A stretch of DNA of 64,000 bases. Source: Amycolatopsis rubida (GTDB taxonomy: Bacteria > Actinomycetota > Actinomycetes > Mycobacteriales > Pseudonocardiaceae). The position numbers were made by a program, and so were the translations under genes. Under the pieces are notes generated by a model. That model saw nothing but the letters and a program-made list of their open reading frames with translations. It was not told the origin of the DNA and did no database searches. The stretch covers positions 434,001 through 498,000 of the forward strand of contig NZ_FOWC01000006.1 in NCBI RefSeq assembly GCF_900115345.1. Reading direction: 5' to 3'. How positions within the stretch are numbered: position 1 is the stretch's first letter; each line of letters starts with the position of its first letter. Shown here in pieces: positions 17,275 through 26,800 of the stretch.

Positions 17275-17984
17275 CCGCCCCTGACCTGAGCGGCCAGGTC
17301 GCGCTGGTGGCCGGGGCGAGCGGGGGACTGGGCGGGCCGATCGCGGCGGCGTTGCGCGCCGCCGGAGCGCGGGTCGGCGGCCTGGACGTGCGCCGGCCGG
17401 AGCGAGAAACGCCGGAGGAGGTGTTCATCCCCTGCGACATCGGCGACGAACGCGCGGTCGCGAATGCGGTGGCCGAGGCCCGAACCGTGCTGGGCGGCGA
17501 GCCGTCGATCCTGGTCAACAGCGCCGCGGTGGTGGCGCGGCGCGGACTGGAAGACACCGCGAGCGAATGGGACGACGCCCTGCGCGTCAACCTCACCGGG
17601 GCGTTCTACTTGATCCGCGAGGTGATCGGCGGCATGCGGCGGGCCGGATACGGCCGCATCGTGCAGCTGGCATCGCTCGTCGCGGAGACCGGCGGGGCGG
17701 GGAACGTCGCCGCCTACGCCGCCTCGAAAGCCGGGCTCGTGGGGCTGGCGAAAGCCGCGGCGGCGGAATTCGCCGCCGACGGGGTGACCTCGAACGTGGT
17801 GTCCCCGGCCTGGATCGACAGCGGGATGTTCGGGGTTCCCGGCGCCACGCCGGACCAAGTGCCGGTGCGCCGGATGGGCACGCCGGAGGACGTCGTCTCG
17901 GCCGTGCTGTACCTGGTCGCTCCGGCGGCGGGTTTCGTGACCGGGCAGGTCGTCCAGGTCAACGGCGGATTGCGATTCGGATGA
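17271..17984 (+). CDS. SDR-family dehydrogenase, FabG-like
   Basis: SDR of 237 residues with nucleotide motif VAGASGGLGGP, NSAAVVARRG in place of the usual NNAG, catalytic VQLASLVAE and YAASKAGLVG, and C-terminal VTGQVVQVNGGL. GTG at 17271 overlaps the CoA-transferase B stop. Low conservation of NNAG is tolerated in other SDRs. Likely an acyl-CoA or ring-ketone redox step. Confidence 0.86.
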   Translation: MTAPDLSGQVALVAGASGGLGGPIAAALRAAGARVGGLDVRRPERETPEEVFIPCDIGDERAVANAVAEARTVLGGEPSILVNSAAVVARRGLEDTASEWDDALRVNLTGAFYLIREVIGGMRRAGYGRIVQLASLVAETGGAGNVAAYAASKAGLVGLAKAAAAEFAADGVTSNVVSPAWIDSGMFGVPGATPDQVPVRRMGTPEDVVSAVLYLVAPAAGFVTGQVVQVNGGLRFG

Positions 17985-18007
17985 GCACGGTCGCGAAAGG
18001 ATCGAAA

Positions 18008-18769
18008 ATGGCACGCCTGGCCGGAAAAGCCGCCCTGATCACCGGAGCGGGGGCCGGAATCGGCCGCGCGGCCGCGCTCCTGTTCGCCGAGCACGGGGCC
18101 AGGGTGGTGGCTGCCGAGCTGAACGAGGACACCGGGCGTTCGGTCGTCCGGGAGATCGAAGGGGCCGGCGGCACCGCGGTCTTCGCCCGCGTCGACACCT
18201 CGGAGGAGGACGAGGTGCGCGCGGCAGTCCGGCTGACTGTCGCTGCGTTCGGCCGCCTCGATGTCCTGTACAACAACGTCGGCGGCACCAGCCCTGGCGA
18301 CGGCCCGGTGACCGAGGTGCCGGTCGAGGTGTTCTGGCAGACGATGAAGCGCGATCTGTTCGGGACCTTCCTGATGTGCCGGCACGCGCTGCCGGAACTC
18401 GTGGCCGCGGGCGGCGGGTCGGTCATCAACACGACGTCGATGGCCGCGCTGATGGGCAAACCGCCGCCCGCGCGGGACTGCTACGCCATCGCCAAGGGCG
18501 GCATCGTCTCGTTCACGCGCTCGATGGCGGTCCAGTACGCCCCGCACGGCATCCGGGTCAACGCGATCGCGCCGGGCGTCACCGTCACCGAGCGATTGGC
18601 CAAGCGGCTCGACCAAGGCGCCATCCCGCAGCCCCTGCTCGATCGGCACCTGCTGGGCCTGCTCGAACCGGGCGACATCGCGGCCATCGCGCTGTACCTG
18701 GCATCGGAGGAGTCCCGGCGAATGACGGGGCAGATCGTCTCGGTCGACAGCGGGATGACGATCTCGTGA
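18008..18769 (+). CDS. SDR-family dehydrogenase
   Basis: Third SDR of the operon, 253 residues from ATG 18008 (GAAAGG seven bases upstream). An ATG at 17981 that overlaps the previous stop is an alternative start. Motifs: TGAGAGIGRAAAL, YNNVGGTSPG, INTTSMAAL, YAIAKGGIVS and MTGQIVSVDSGM. The Asn-Asn-Val-Gly variant is seen in a subset of SDRs. Last gene of the run from 11173, and the following sequence is debris. Confidence 0.86.
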   Translation: MARLAGKAALITGAGAGIGRAAALLFAEHGARVVAAELNEDTGRSVVREIEGAGGTAVFARVDTSEEDEVRAAVRLTVAAFGRLDVLYNNVGGTSPGDGPVTEVPVEVFWQTMKRDLFGTFLMCRHALPELVAAGGGSVINTTSMAALMGKPPPARDCYAIAKGGIVSFTRSMAVQYAPHGIRVNAIAPGVTVTERLAKRLDQGAIPQPLLDRHLLGLLEPGDIAAIALYLASEESRRMTGQIVSVDSGMTIS

Positions 18770-18825
18770 CTGCCCTCAGCCGAGCTCTCCGCCGAGCGGC
18801 CGTAGCGGAGCGGGAAAATGTTCTC

Positions 18826-18975
18826 CTAGCGCGCGATCTCGCCGTCCGGCTCGGCTCCGTGGGCACGCAGGCGGGCGACGGTGTGGTTGATGTCGCCGAC
18901 CGCGAACATCATCCGGCGCAGGCCCGGCGTGTTCGCCGGGGCGGGCTTCGGTTCCGGGCGCGGGGCTTCGGCCGG
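18826..18975 (-). pseudogene. VOC (glyoxalase-fold) domain fragment
   Basis: The minus strand reads a C-terminal half of a vicinal-oxygen-chelate domain: PANTPGLRRMMFAVGDINH followed by TVARLRAHGAEPDGEIAR and a stop. Complete VOC proteins of this type begin about 80 residues earlier and continue with a second metal-binding strand and glutamate that are missing here. Only about 50 residues are recognisable. Confidence 0.6.
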
Positions 18976-19628
18976 GGGAACTTCGCCGGCTCGATCCGTC
19001 CGGGACGCGCAGTGTGGCGACGTCTCGGCGGAGCCGCGCCAGCCGGACGGCCCCGGCGAACCGAGCCGGACGAGGTCGACGAGATGCCCGCGCGGAGGCA
19101 CCGCCGAGCGCCGCCCGGTGCTCGGCCGACTGCGCGGCACGTCGATCACGCTCACTCCTCTCGGGCAAGCCGCGCTCGGTCTGGCCGATCTCGACCGGAT
19201 CTCGCGCGAAGCGGCCGTGCCAACACCACACCTGCCGGCCTCGCACGACGGCCGGGAGTCGTTCCAGCCAGCTGAAACGGCGACCCGACCGAGGACGGCC
19301 TGGGCCACGTTTCCCCGGCACACCGGGAGAACGCGCCTGCGGCGAATACCTCGGCGGCGTCGCCTGGATCGGCCAGCGCGACCTGTCCGGCACCGATCAG
19401 TGACGGCTGCTGTGAATCCGCCGGATCGTGGGCCGAGCTGCCGCGCGATTGCCGCCGCCGGGGCGCGACCACACCCGTGCTCGCGATCGAAGACGGCGCA
19501 CCGGGGCTCTGGAAGGCACTCCGTGACATGTTCCGGAAGCCCGGCAACAGCGTCGCTGGGTTCATAACTCGGCGAAATGTCCTTGCCGAACCGCCGGGAC
19601 TCGCTCATCCGGCGCGTTCGGGACCAGG

Positions 19629-19845
19629 AAGGACATCTATCGGGCCGAGGACCTCGACCGGCGTGATGGGCGATGAAGGCGTTCGACATCGATCACGGTG
19701 CGAAGTACCCTCAGGCCGTCGCCAAGACCGTCGACGACCTCGACGTGCTGCTCTAGTTCTGCACTGCGCACCGCACATCCGATCGAATCACTGTTCGTGC
19801 TCGTCCGCATGCGGACCAAGGTCACCAAGGCTCCGCGCTCATGAG
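19629..19845 (+). pseudogene. IS256-family transposase fragment
   Basis: Two or three frames together spell the C-terminal part of IS256-type (mutator) transposases. KDIYRAEDLDRR resembles EIYNAEDRDHA. MKAFDIDHGAKYPQAVAKTV resembles AVKAFEVDYGAKWPKAVAKI. IESLFVLVRMRTKVTKAP resembles the invariant TTNPIESTFATVRLRTKVTKG. Stops and frame changes separate the pieces, and the catalytic core upstream is absent. Confidence 0.72.
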
Positions 19846-20019
19846 CGGCCGGGATCGCCGTGGTCTGCCGAATCCGCCCAAGCCCGCTGGCGCGAGTTCG
19901 CGACAGCACACCGGCATCCCTCGCGCCGCGGCCGAAACGACCGGAACGGTGCTCGCCTGAAACCTGCCGATCCACCGGATTCGACAGTATCTCCGGCCGG
20001 ACAGCTCGCCGAGAGCGGG

Positions 20020-20056
20020 ATTTCCTGTCCGGAACAGACTGTCCCGGACAGGAAAT
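20020..20056 (-). terminator. Hairpin terminator of the sedolisin gene
   Basis: A 13-bp perfect stem (ATTTCCTGTCCGG / CCGGACAGGAAAT) with an 11-base loop lies 20 bp past the sedolisin stop on the minus strand. The position fits transcription termination. Confidence 0.75.
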
Positions 20057-20075
20057 TCCCTTGCCAGAAAGCGTT

Positions 20076-21605
20076 TCAGCGAGCCACTGCCGCCAGCCAC
20101 GCGGTGACGGCAGGTTCGCCGAGACCGGTGACGTAGTCCCAGCCCGGACCCGCGGGTTCGCCGTTGTTCCCGGAGGTGATGTCGGTGTAGGCGCTTTCGC
20201 CCAGCGAGTAGAGGCGTTGGCCGAGGAACCCGATCTTCGGGTTGGTTTCCCGTGCCCGGGCCAGGAACGCGGCGATCACCGGGGTGCTGGCGGAGGTCCC
20301 GGCCACCGTGTTCGACCCGCCGTTGTCGACGATGCTGTAGTTCGTCGCGGCGAACGAGAGATCGGGAAGCGCGCGTTTGCCGGTGCCGTGCGGGATCGGC
20401 GCGGTCTGCCAGGCGGGTTTGGCCAGTGCTGCGCTTTCGCCGCCGCCGGAGCCGGACCACCCGGTCACCTGGTGTCCGCTGATGTCGGTGATCTCCGTGC
20501 CGCCGACGGCGACGGCGTGAGGACTGGAACCGGGGTAGGACCGCTGGTCCGGCACTCCGTTGAAGCAGCCGGTGCCGTCGTCGCCGCTCGCGGCCAGCAG
20601 CGTCTGTCCTTGCGCTTCCGCTTTCTGCAGCACAGGCTCCAGCGCGCCGAGCCAGTCTTTGGCGTCGGTCTCGCAATCGCCGAGCGAGGCGCTGGCGACC
20701 GGATAGGCGTTTTCGTCCGCCCATTTCGAGAATGCCACGGTCAGATCCGTGTTTTCGCTGGAGCGGGAGGCGTAGACGTGGACCTCGTCCAGTCCCGGGG
20801 CCATCGCGGTCGCGTACTGGGTGTCCAGATCCCATTCCATCTGGTCGTTGACCGCGGTGGGTTTGCCGTCGACGTAGTCGACCGTCATCGGCACCTGCGG
20901 CAGCTTGTGCGCTTGCTGGAACTGGGCGAGGTCGGAAACGACCCCGTCCATGTTCGTCCAGCCGACGACGGCCACGCGCTGCCCGCGTCCCGAGGGCTCG
21001 GCAGGGACCGAATAGAATGAAGCGAAGTCTTGCGGGCCCATGGGATGCACGTCCGCGGGCGAGTTTGCGCGGCTGACTCGTGCCGGGGTGCGGGCGTGCG
21101 CCGCGCCCGCCAGTCCGGCGACTCCCGCGGTGACCTCGGCGACGGGCGCGGGCAGCGCACCCGCCCGGATCGCGCCGACCGTGGTTCCCCCGGGGCCGGC
21201 CAAGCGGTGGAGTTCGGTGCGGAACGCCTTCCCCACCCGCGTGGCCGGGCCACGCAGTGAGAACACCTGGCTTCCGGGCCGGTGCCGCACGTCGAGTCCG
21301 GTGCCGGCCAGCCAGGCCTCCGTGGTCTGCTCGGCCGAGGGGGCCGGACCGAACCGAGCCTGGTATTCCGCACTGCTCAGCGACGGATGCCGTGGGTCAG
21401 CGAGAAAGCGGTCGAGGCCGGGCTGGTCGTGCGACTTCAGGGTCAGCACGACGTGCTGCTGCTCGCCGGCCGGGCCCAGATCGCGCGTTGCCGCCCACGG
21501 GGTCAGCCCTGGAACGTCGGATATCGGGGCTGCCGCGGCCGTCGCGGTGACGCCGGCGCCGGCGAGGGCCGCCACGACGGACGAAACAAGTATTGGAATT
21601 CGCAT
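20076..21605 (-). CDS. Secreted S53 family peptidase (sedolisin/kumamolisin type)
   Basis: Secreted serine-carboxyl peptidase of 509 residues, active at acid pH in known relatives. It has a signal peptide (MRIPILVSSVVAALAGAGV..., cleavage near residue 26), a pro-kumamolisin activation domain (about 45-190), and a catalytic domain. The catalytic residues are Glu257 and Asp261 in EWDLDTQ, an oxyanion Asp near 340 in ASGDDGTG, and Ser438 in AGTSASTP. A C-terminal Ca-binding segment is seen in DITSGNNGEPAGPGWDYVTGLG. ATG at 21605 is preceded by GAGAGAGG. An uninterrupted frame continues upstream by chance, but the signal peptide fixes the start. Divergent from a trypsin-like protease. Confidence 0.92.
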   Translation of the reverse strand: MRIPILVSSVVAALAGAGVTATAAAAPISDVPGLTPWAATRDLGPAGEQQHVVLTLKSHDQPGLDRFLADPRHPSLSSAEYQARFGPAPSAEQTTEAWLAGTGLDVRHRPGSQVFSLRGPATRVGKAFRTELHRLAGPGGTTVGAIRAGALPAPVAEVTAGVAGLAGAAHARTPARVSRANSPADVHPMGPQDFASFYSVPAEPSGRGQRVAVVGWTNMDGVVSDLAQFQQAHKLPQVPMTVDYVDGKPTAVNDQMEWDLDTQYATAMAPGLDEVHVYASRSSENTDLTVAFSKWADENAYPVASASLGDCETDAKDWLGALEPVLQKAEAQGQTLLAASGDDGTGCFNGVPDQRSYPGSSPHAVAVGGTEITDISGHQVTGWSGSGGGESAALAKPAWQTAPIPHGTGKRALPDLSFAATNYSIVDNGGSNTVAGTSASTPVIAAFLARARETNPKIGFLGQRLYSLGESAYTDITSGNNGEPAGPGWDYVTGLGEPAVTAWLAAVAR

Positions 21606-21893
21606 GGAAAGCTGCCTCTCTCGATGCCTCGGGAAAGCATCGGATGGCTGCAACCGGACGGAAACCGACGAAAGTATGCGGCGCATACCTAAAGAAGGCG
21701 GCCGGCGGAATTCGGATAAACTAGGTGCACCTACGTAACCCGGAGAGCCTTGTTTCCGAAGTCTCCGGGGTTCATGGTTGACGTCGCCGCCCGAAATCAT
21801 CGGAATGGCACATTTTCCGCAATCTCGTCGAATTGACGACTTTCCTGGTGGGTAAATTAGTGCCCGGGAAATGTCGGCCGTAAGGAGAATAGA
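21606..21893. promoter_or_regulatory. Divergent protease control region with palindromes
   Basis: 288 bp between two secreted protease genes. It contains GTATGCG-G-CGCATAC (21674-21688), a perfect TAGGTGCACCTA (21722-21733), and a hairpin AACCCGGAG...CTCCGGGGTT (21737-21772). Its base composition is visibly lower in GC than the flanks. It may hold operators for co-regulation of both proteases, but which protein binds is not shown. Confidence 0.55.
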
Positions 21894-22691
21894 ATGGTGC
21901 AACGAGCCGAGCTCCGTTTTCTTTCGGTGGCCGGTGTCGCCTTCGCGATCGGCGCCGCGTTGTGCGGCGGAACCGCACAGGCGGCGACCGGTTCCGGGCC
22001 GGTCACGACCCACGCGCTGCCCGCTGAAGGAGCGGCCGCGCACCCAGGGGCGCAGCCGAACGTCGTCGGTGGACACAAAGTGACCGAGGATGTGCCGTTC
22101 ATCGCGGCGCTGCACGGCAAGGCCGACCAGAAATTCCATTGCACCGCATCGCTCATCGCCGCTCAGTGGGTGCTTACCGCCAAGCACTGCGTCGACGGCT
22201 CGGACCTGTCCTTCCGGATCGGTTCGCTGCACCGCTCCAGCGGCGGCCAGACCGCCGACAGCACCGAGTTCCAGGAGGCCCCGGGAGACAACGACGTGGC
22301 GCTGGTCAAGCTGGACAAGGAGGTCCAGGTCGCGCAGTACGCCAAGGTCGGCGACGTCGGCGAGGCCAAGGTCGGCCTGTCCGAGCACGTGTTCGGCTGG
22401 GGGTACGAAAACCCGGACTGGACGAACCTGCCGGAGGACCTGAAGACCTCCAGCGGAAGTATCGAGGAGGTCGGCTGCGGCGCCGGTTTCGGCGACGCGT
22501 TCTGCATCAAGAACGACGGTGAGACCTCCGGGGGCGACTCCGGCGGACCCGCGATCGACGAGGCGACCGGCAACGTCATCGGGGTCTGCTCGTTCGGCCA
22601 CAAGCCGACCGCCGGAGACGGTTTCGGCGGGTACCAGACCGTGGTGAGCAAGGAGGTCCGGGACTGGATCACCGCGACCGCGGGCGTCTGA
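21894..22691 (+). CDS. Secreted trypsin-like serine protease (S1)
   Basis: S1A peptidase of 265 residues with signal peptide (about 1-31) and a short propeptide ending before VVGGHKV, where zymogen cleavage would occur. The catalytic triad is His98 (WVLTAKHCVDG), Asp134 (DNDVALVKL) and Ser216 (SGGDSGGPA). Cys83-Cys99 and Cys195-Cys204 look like two of the usual disulfides. An ungapped count from Ser216 puts Glu210 where trypsin has Asp189, so preference for basic P1 residues is plausible but uncertain. TAAGGAG precedes the ATG. Streptomycete trypsins are close analogues. Confidence 0.92.
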   Translation: MVQRAELRFLSVAGVAFAIGAALCGGTAQAATGSGPVTTHALPAEGAAAHPGAQPNVVGGHKVTEDVPFIAALHGKADQKFHCTASLIAAQWVLTAKHCVDGSDLSFRIGSLHRSSGGQTADSTEFQEAPGDNDVALVKLDKEVQVAQYAKVGDVGEAKVGLSEHVFGWGYENPDWTNLPEDLKTSSGSIEEVGCGAGFGDAFCIKNDGETSGGDSGGPAIDEATGNVIGVCSFGHKPTAGDGFGGYQTVVSKEVRDWITATAGV

Positions 22692-22734
22692 GCACAGTCT
22701 CCGGCACGGGAATCCGGGCCGGGAACGGGGAGAA

Positions 22735-22768
22735 CCGGGCGGGGCGGGGCGGGCCCCGCCCCGCCCGG
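22735..22768. terminator. Bidirectional GC-rich terminator
   Basis: A 15-bp perfect stem (CCGGGCGGGGCGGGG / CCCCGCCCCGCCCGG) with a 4-base loop sits between the convergent ends of the trypsin-like protease and the LuxR-type regulator. Confidence 0.8.
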
Positions 22769-25672
22769 TCACTCGGCGCCCGGCGTCCCGCTCGGCCCGC
22801 GCAGGTCCCGGCGGGAACCGGCACCGCATTTGCGCATCGCTTTCGCGACATGATGTTCGACGGTGCGCGGCGACAGGAACAGCAGCTCGGCGATCTGCCG
22901 GTTGGTCTTTCCCTGCGCGGCCAGCCCGGCCACTTCGCGTTCCCGGGGCGAGAGTCGTGTCCCGTATGCCGGACGGCCGCTGCGGCGCTGCCTGCTCGCG
23001 CCCAGCGCGGCCGCGCAACGCTCGGCGTCGTGTGCCGCGCCGAGCGCCTGGAACTGCTCGGCCACGGCTGCCATCTCGGCCGCACCGCTGGATCCGCCGC
23101 CGCGCAACGCACATCTCGCGGCTTGTTCGGCGGCCAGCGCCGCGTGGTAAGGGGCCGGAAGACCGGCGTAGCGGGCCGACGCCCGCGCGAAGCCTTCGGC
23201 CGCCAAGACAGCGTCTCCGGCGCAATCGGCGAGAAGCGCTTGGCACACCTGAAGTCCGGTCGCCGCGAGCGGCGTGTCCAGCCCGTCGATCCCGCGCTCG
23301 AATTCCGCGGTCAGGAGCGCGGCGTCCTCGCGGCGGCCCGACCGGCAATAGTGGCCCACCGCTACCGGAACGAGATCCGCCGCCCAACTCCAGACTCCCT
23401 TGCGCCGCGTGCTGGCCAGTGCTTTCCCGATCTCCTGCGCCGCGGAGCGCGGCTGCCCGCAGAGCAGCCGCGCCCGGATCAGTGCGGCCGAGCCTGCCAG
23501 CGACATCGGGACGCAGGAGTTGGCGAAATCGGGCCGGGCTGGTTCGCGCAGCCAACGGCGTGCTTGGCTCCAGTTCCCCTCGGCCACCGCCAGCGATCCG
23601 CGCACCAGGGACAGTTCGGCCCGCACGCTCGGTACGTCGCCGTAGCGTTCGAGCAGCTGCGCGGCCCGGTCGGCAAGCCCGGCCCACCGGCCGGTGAGCA
23701 GGTCGAGATGCACTTCGGTGGAGCGGGCCACGCACAGCAGGAACGGGGTTCCGTCACCGCGCTCGATCCGCGCCAGCCCGGCGCGCAGATGCCGGCCTGC
23801 CTGCCGGTAGTGGCCGGTCCAGGCGCAGGCGTCGGCGAGGTTGAGCAGTCCTCTGGTCAGCTGCCTGCGGCCGTCGGCGGTGGGCAGCCGCTCGGGCAGC
23901 GCGCCGGTTCGTTCGCGTCCGGCCGGGTCGCCGATCTGCACCATGGTGTGCAGCTGGTTGGCGAGCACGGTGGTCTTCAGCGTGCTGTCGCTGATCGTGG
24001 GCAGCTGTTCGTCGACCCGGTCGATCCATGTGCGGTGTTCGGCGAGCGGGAGGTCCCCGTACTGCGCTTCGGCCAGCACCGCCATCGCGTGGAAGGCGGC
24101 GGCCGGCTCGGTGTCGCGCAGTTCGCGGACCGCGATCTCCAGCTCGTCGCGCCCTTGCGCGACGCACCCGGACTTGCGGCGCAGGAGCACTCCGCGATGC
24201 AGCCGGACGGTCCCGCGGGCCGCGCGGTCCAGCCGTTCGTCGCCGAGCACGTCGCCCAGCAATGTGATCGCGTCGTCGGAGTCGATGAATTCGACCGCGG
24301 TCTTCGCGAGCAGGACCGCGATCTCGCCGGCCCGGAACCCGTCCGCGGCCGGCCCGGACAGCAGCCGGCGGTACAGGTCCGCGGCGAGCCACGGATCGCC
24401 GCGGTCCCGGGCCTGCACGGCGGCTTGGCACGCGGTCGCCAGCCACTCGCCGACGGCGTCGGCCCGCCGGTGGTGCTCGGCGACCTGCACCAGGTCCGGG
24501 CTCGCCGCCCGGCCGAGCGCGGACGCCGAGCACGCGTGCAGCTCCCGGCGTCTCGGCCCCGGCAAGCGGTCGTAGACGGACTGGCGGGCCAGCACATGCC
24601 GGAAGTCGTAGCGATTGGGTTCCGGCTCGACAAGCATCCCGCGGGCGAGCGCCTCCAGCAGCGCGGTGTTCGTCTGCTCTTCCGACAGGCCGCTGACCTC
24701 GCTGAGGAGCTGATGTCCCGCCGCGGTGCCGAGCACCGCGAGAGCCTCTACCGCGCGGACCGCCGTCGCCGGCAGCGTCGCCATCCGCTCGGACATCGCC
24801 TGGCTGAGCACCACCGGCACCGGCAGCTCCCGCAGCAGCCCGGCCTCGGCGCCCGCCGGCCCCTGCTCGGCGCTTACGGTGCGCGCGGTTTCTTCCACGA
24901 CGAAGGGAATCCCGGCGGTGCGCCGGTGCAGGGCGGCGGCGAAGTCCGCGGAAACCGTCCGGACACCGAGCAGGGCGCGGGCCAGCTCCCCGACCTGTGC
25001 TCGGTCCAGCGGACCGAGCGTGAGCGCCGCGCTCGTAGCCGTCCCGCTGTGCCGGCGCGCCAAGTTCAGCGCGAGCCCGTCGGAATCCTCGGGCCGGTAT
25101 GTCGCTGCCACGGCCAGCCCGTCGGCTGGTCGCTGTATCAGCAGCCGGAGCAGTTCCCGTGTGCCGTGGTCGGCCCAGTGCACGTCCTCGAACACCAGCA
25201 CGGCCGGGACCAGCGCGCCGAGGAGCTCGCGCAGCGCCCGCAAAGTACGGTGCCGCTCCGCCTTCGGCTCGCCCAGCATCGGCGGCGGTTCGGGCAACGC
25301 CGCCGACAACTCGGGCAGCAGCCGGCCGAGCGCGCCGACGGCCGGGCTGAGCCGAGGACCGGTGGCGAGCCTGGCCAGGACGGATTCGCTGTGCGCCGCG
25401 AACATCTCGGCCAGCGGCCCGTACGAGGACGATTCGCCAAGCGGCCGGCAGTGGGCGATCGCGGACCACCGCTGCCCGGGATCCGCGCGCCGCAGCATCT
25501 CCTGCACGAGCCGGGTCTTGCCGATCCCGGCCTCGCCCTCGATCAGCACTGTCGCGGGCGGGTGCGTCACCACGTCCACCAGCGTGCGCAGTTCGTCGTC
25601 GCGGCCGATCAGCGGCGGAGGGACACCGCGCACCGAAATCGCGGAGCGAACTGGGGCACGGGAATGTCGCAT
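22769..25672 (-). CDS. LAL-family ATP-binding LuxR transcriptional regulator
   Basis: Large 967-residue regulator. The N-terminal AAA/STAND ATPase carries Walker A GEAGIGKT (46-53) and Walker B AVLVFEDVHWAD. A long helical TPR/BTAD-like sensor region of about 600 residues follows, then a LuxR helix-turn-helix at the C-terminus (LSPREREVAGLAAQGKTNRQ). LAL proteins respond to small ligands and switch on nearby catabolic or secondary-metabolite genes. It is convergent with the S1 protease and no adjacent biosynthetic cluster is visible, so the target is unclear. The secreted proteases are the nearest candidates. Confidence 0.92.
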   Translation of the reverse strand: MRHSRAPVRSAISVRGVPPPLIGRDDELRTLVDVVTHPPATVLIEGEAGIGKTRLVQEMLRRADPGQRWSAIAHCRPLGESSSYGPLAEMFAAHSESVLARLATGPRLSPAVGALGRLLPELSAALPEPPPMLGEPKAERHRTLRALRELLGALVPAVLVFEDVHWADHGTRELLRLLIQRPADGLAVAATYRPEDSDGLALNLARRHSGTATSAALTLGPLDRAQVGELARALLGVRTVSADFAAALHRRTAGIPFVVEETARTVSAEQGPAGAEAGLLRELPVPVVLSQAMSERMATLPATAVRAVEALAVLGTAAGHQLLSEVSGLSEEQTNTALLEALARGMLVEPEPNRYDFRHVLARQSVYDRLPGPRRRELHACSASALGRAASPDLVQVAEHHRRADAVGEWLATACQAAVQARDRGDPWLAADLYRRLLSGPAADGFRAGEIAVLLAKTAVEFIDSDDAITLLGDVLGDERLDRAARGTVRLHRGVLLRRKSGCVAQGRDELEIAVRELRDTEPAAAFHAMAVLAEAQYGDLPLAEHRTWIDRVDEQLPTISDSTLKTTVLANQLHTMVQIGDPAGRERTGALPERLPTADGRRQLTRGLLNLADACAWTGHYRQAGRHLRAGLARIERGDGTPFLLCVARSTEVHLDLLTGRWAGLADRAAQLLERYGDVPSVRAELSLVRGSLAVAEGNWSQARRWLREPARPDFANSCVPMSLAGSAALIRARLLCGQPRSAAQEIGKALASTRRKGVWSWAADLVPVAVGHYCRSGRREDAALLTAEFERGIDGLDTPLAATGLQVCQALLADCAGDAVLAAEGFARASARYAGLPAPYHAALAAEQAARCALRGGGSSGAAEMAAVAEQFQALGAAHDAERCAAALGASRQRRSGRPAYGTRLSPREREVAGLAAQGKTNRQIAELLFLSPRTVEHHVAKAMRKCGAGSRRDLRGPSGTPGAE

Positions 25673-25957
25673 GCTCGCCCTCCGGCGGCCACCGCAGTAG
25701 TTCGTGGCGAGTGAACGAAAACCAACTCAGCGTAACACGCTGGCAGGGCGGTGCCGGCGAGCTGGCTCCGGGTCTTCGGCGGCCCCAACTCCCGTCCTCG
25801 GCCTGCTTTTCCTCGATCCGGAATCGAGGACGGCGGCTGGCCCCGCTCGGTCCTCGCGCGGGGTCTTCCGGGATTTCCCGGCGATGGGCATATCCAGTCC
25901 GGACCGGCTCTGCCGCCGCCGTTTCACCCGGCAGACGACGGCGACACCCAGTCCCAG
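25673..25957. other. 285-bp gap
   Basis: Upstream region of the LAL regulator and downstream flank of the multicopper-oxidase pseudogene. I see no gene and no clear repeat in it. Confidence 0.5.
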
Positions 25958-26800
25958 TCAGTGTTCGTGATCAGGGTTGCCGTCGATCGTGCTGCGCTCC
26001 TGGCCGGGCGCGACGACGACGAACTGGCCCATCATTCCTTCGTCCTCGTGCCAGAGCAGGTGGCAGTGGTACATGTACGGCACCTTCGCATCGGCGTGGT
26101 CGGCAAAGCGCATGATCAGTTTCGCCTCGACCTGCGGCGGCACGTAGACGGTGTCCTTCCAGCCGGACAGCTCGGGCGGAGGAACCCGGCCGCCGATCGA
26201 GACGATCTGGAACTGGTATGCGCGTTCCGGACGCTCCAGACCTCGGTGGTGTTGACCGGGACGACTTCGTCGATGCGGTTGTCGCCGAGCTCGAATTCGC
26301 GAACTTCGGCGGACGAGGAGGCCCCCAGGTCTTCGATTGTCGCCAGGCGATCGGGAAGGCGAGGCGAGCGATTGAGGCGCGCGGCTGATTTCGCCAACAG
26401 GACGTCGAAGGTATCGGCGGCTCCTGTGTTGCGACTGCGGCTTTCGGCCAGGCCGAGGTCTTGTGGGTAGGAGCGCAGCGTGGTGGTCTCGCCGACGCTC
26501 ATCTCGACGATGATCTCCGCGCGTTCGCCCGGGGCGAGCATGATGCGGGTCAAGCGGGCCGGCTCGGCCAGGAGCCCTCCGTCGCTGGCGATCATGGCGA
26601 ATTCGCGGTCGTCGGCGAATCCGAACGCGTAACTGCGCGCCGTCGAGGCGTTGCGGAGCCTCAGCCGGGTGCGCTGGGCGGGTGACGGCGGTGCCGTTGA
26701 CCAGGATTGTGTCGCCGAGCATTCCGTTGTCCCGGCGCGAGGTCTCGACGAGCTGGCCGTGTTCGTCGAAGCGGCGGGTGTCGACAGCGTTCGAGCGGAC
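25958..26800 (-). pseudogene. Multicopper oxidase pseudogene (CotA/bilirubin-oxidase type)
   Basis: Minus-strand remains of a laccase-like enzyme in two alternating frames. Recognisable in order: NGMLGDTILVNGT, LRNASTARSYAFGFADDREF, IMLAPGERAEIIVEM, NTTEVWSVRNA, then FQIVSIGG and the copper motif YHCHLLWHEDEGMMGQF, with the family's normal ending. About the first 190 residues (both early HxH copper motifs) are missing, a deletion near 26225 removes the expected HVH strand, and at least two frameshifts are present. It could not form a copper-loaded enzyme. Confidence 0.82.

Larger units (their letters stand above)
18770..20019. other. 1.25-kb decayed region
   Basis: No intact gene. It holds a VOC-domain scrap (18826-18975) and an IS256 transposase scrap (19629-19845), listed separately. 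Between them (about 18980-19620) I see nothing with convincing similarity on either strand. Confidence 0.6.

Noticed and set aside
20076..23735. A 1219-residue version of the sedolisin
   Set aside because: The signal peptide MRIPILVSSV and its ribosome site at 21605 define the start. The extension crosses the divergent protease gene in antisense.
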